21,133 nt of DNA from QHXW01 sp041486185 (lineage in GTDB: Bacteria; Acidobacteriota; Terriglobia; Bryobacterales; Bryobacteraceae): contig JBGPKX010000056.1 in assembly GCA_041486185.1 (NCBI GenBank), positions 1-21,133 of the forward strand, given 5' to 3'. The position numbers were made by a program, and so were the translations under genes. Shown here one piece after another: positions 20,262 to 21,133 of the stretch. Position 1 is the first letter of the stretch. Every line of letters begins with the position of its first letter. The notes beneath the pieces are model-generated. The model was not told where the DNA came from, ran no database searches, and worked only from the letters and a program-made list of their open reading frames with translations.

Positions 20262-21133
20262 ATGAAACTGATGAGGCCTTTGCTTATAGCGGCATGTGGG
20301 CCACTGATTTGGGCGGCGGATGTCTCGAAGCCGGCTCAGCCCGTCCGCATCGCCCGCAATCCCATCGTGCGCGTGGTGACGGTCAGCCAGGCGGAGCTAC
20401 GGCGCGGGAACGACGACCTGCTGGAGGACACGATGGCGCGCTTGCAGCAGGCGTCGGCGTTTCGCCCGGACATCGCGTGCCTGCCGGAGTTGTTCTCCCG
20501 CAGGGCTCCCGAGCCAGTGCCCGGGCCGGTGACGGAGCGGCTTTCGCAGTGGGCTCGCGAGCATTCTTCGTATGTGGTGTTCGGATTGAAAACGATAGCC
20601 GGCGGGAAAGTGTATAACTCCGCTCTGCTGGTCGACCGGAAGGGGCAGATCGTGGGCCAGTTCAACAAAATGCACCCCACGGAGAATGAACTGGCGGAAG
20701 GGATAGTCCCCGGCGACACCGAACCGTCCGTATTTGAAACAGACTTCGGGACCATCGGCATTCAGATCTGCTTCGACATCAACTGGTGGGACAACTGGAA
20801 GCGCCTGAAGCAGAAGGGCGCGAGGATTGTGTTCTTCCCCTCGGCGTATCCGGCGGCGCGGCAACTTTCGGCGCTCGCGCTCATGACGCAGACGTACGTG
20901 GTCTCGTCGGCGATTCGCGGCACATCGCAGATTTACGATATCAGCGGCGAGGTGCTGGCTGCTTCCGGGCACCATCAGCCCTGGGCGGCGGCCGCGCTGC
21001 CCACCGGCAAGCGGCTTTTCGAGATCGACTTCCACGCGGATAAGGCGCGCGCGATCCAGAAGAAGTATGGATCGAAAGTGGAGCTGGTCTGGCTGCACGA
21101 TGACGACTGGTTCACGCTGGCATCGCTCGACCC
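20262..21133 (+). CDS. Exported nitrilase-superfamily carbon-nitrogen hydrolase (3' partial)
   Basis: The frame starts at ATG 20262 (GGGGAG at 20246-20251, ten bases upstream) and is still open at the window edge, giving 290 residues. A signal sequence (KLMRPLLIAACGPLIWAAD) precedes the CN-hydrolase domain. The catalytic triad is E76 in CLPELFS, K136 in QFNKMHP and C170 in GIQICFDINWW. Family members hydrolyse nitriles, amides or carbamoyl groups, or transfer acyl groups. Export is unusual for this mostly cytoplasmic superfamily and suggests an extracytoplasmic amidase. The predicted domain is nearly complete, so only the last residues are missing. Confidence 0.88.
   Translation, partial: MKLMRPLLIAACGPLIWAADVSKPAQPVRIARNPIVRVVTVSQAELRRGNDDLLEDTMARLQQASAFRPDIACLPELFSRRAPEPVPGPVTERLSQWAREHSSYVVFGLKTIAGGKVYNSALLVDRKGQIVGQFNKMHPTENELAEGIVPGDTEPSVFETDFGTIGIQICFDINWWDNWKRLKQKGARIVFFPSAYPAARQLSALALMTQTYVVSSAIRGTSQIYDISGEVLAASGHHQPWAAAALPTGKRLFEIDFHADKARAIQKKYGSKVELVWLHDDDWFTLASLD

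Overview
The window is GC-rich (by eye roughly 60 percent) bacterial chromosome. It uses GTG and TTG starts freely, and neighbouring genes often overlap by 1 to 14 bases. Gene content, the short lysine-rich exported protein at 8220, the repeated hairpin elements and the PadR-linked efflux relic all suggest an Acidobacteriota relative of the Bryobacter/Solibacter group. That placement is inferred from memory of such genomes; the window has no rRNA or other marker to confirm it. No tRNA, rRNA, CRISPR array, insertion sequence or prophage was seen.

Layout. 1-3071: tail of an unknown gene, a palindromic repeat, the 16S rRNA methyltransferase rsmE, and two metallophosphoesterases in a row. 3112-5616: an apparently orphan HigA antitoxin with a possible HigB relic, then on the minus strand uvrC followed by a small cysteine-rich CWC protein. 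5640-6630: a membrane protein and a winged-helix regulator, overlapped ATGA, behind a promoter and two tandem palindromic boxes. 6725-7958: an exported TPR protein running tail to tail into a minus-strand pair made of a 74-residue mini-HU protein and a TIR-domain protein whose N-terminus repeats the mini-HU core. This pair is the best candidate for an undescribed system. 8220-9938: a lysine-rich exported peptide, then an Rrf2 regulator translationally coupled to cysteine synthase. 9939-10296: a gene-free stretch with strong RNA-like secondary structure. 10297-14303: a secreted Asp-box protein, a hydantoinase B subunit with no A subunit in the window, and an MFS transporter. 14316-15106: a PadR regulator with a clear promoter and operator, then a repeat element and a multiply frameshifted fragment of an RND efflux adaptor. 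15172-17070: MetY (O-acetylhomoserine sulfhydrylase) coupled to a CoA-binding protein. 17071-17805: a VapBC toxin-antitoxin pair on the minus strand. 17908-18882: a calcium-loop protein split by one in-frame amber codon. 19011-21133: an O-methyltransferase, a 132-base palindromic repeat, and an exported nitrilase-family amidohydrolase that runs off the end.

Sulfur assimilation is the one clear pathway theme: the Rrf2-cysK pair and the MetY/CoA-binding pair lie about 5 kb apart. The remainder mixes housekeeping genes with accessory modules (TIR/mini-HU, VapBC, orphan HigA) and decayed DNA (efflux adaptor, split calcium-loop gene, HigB relic).
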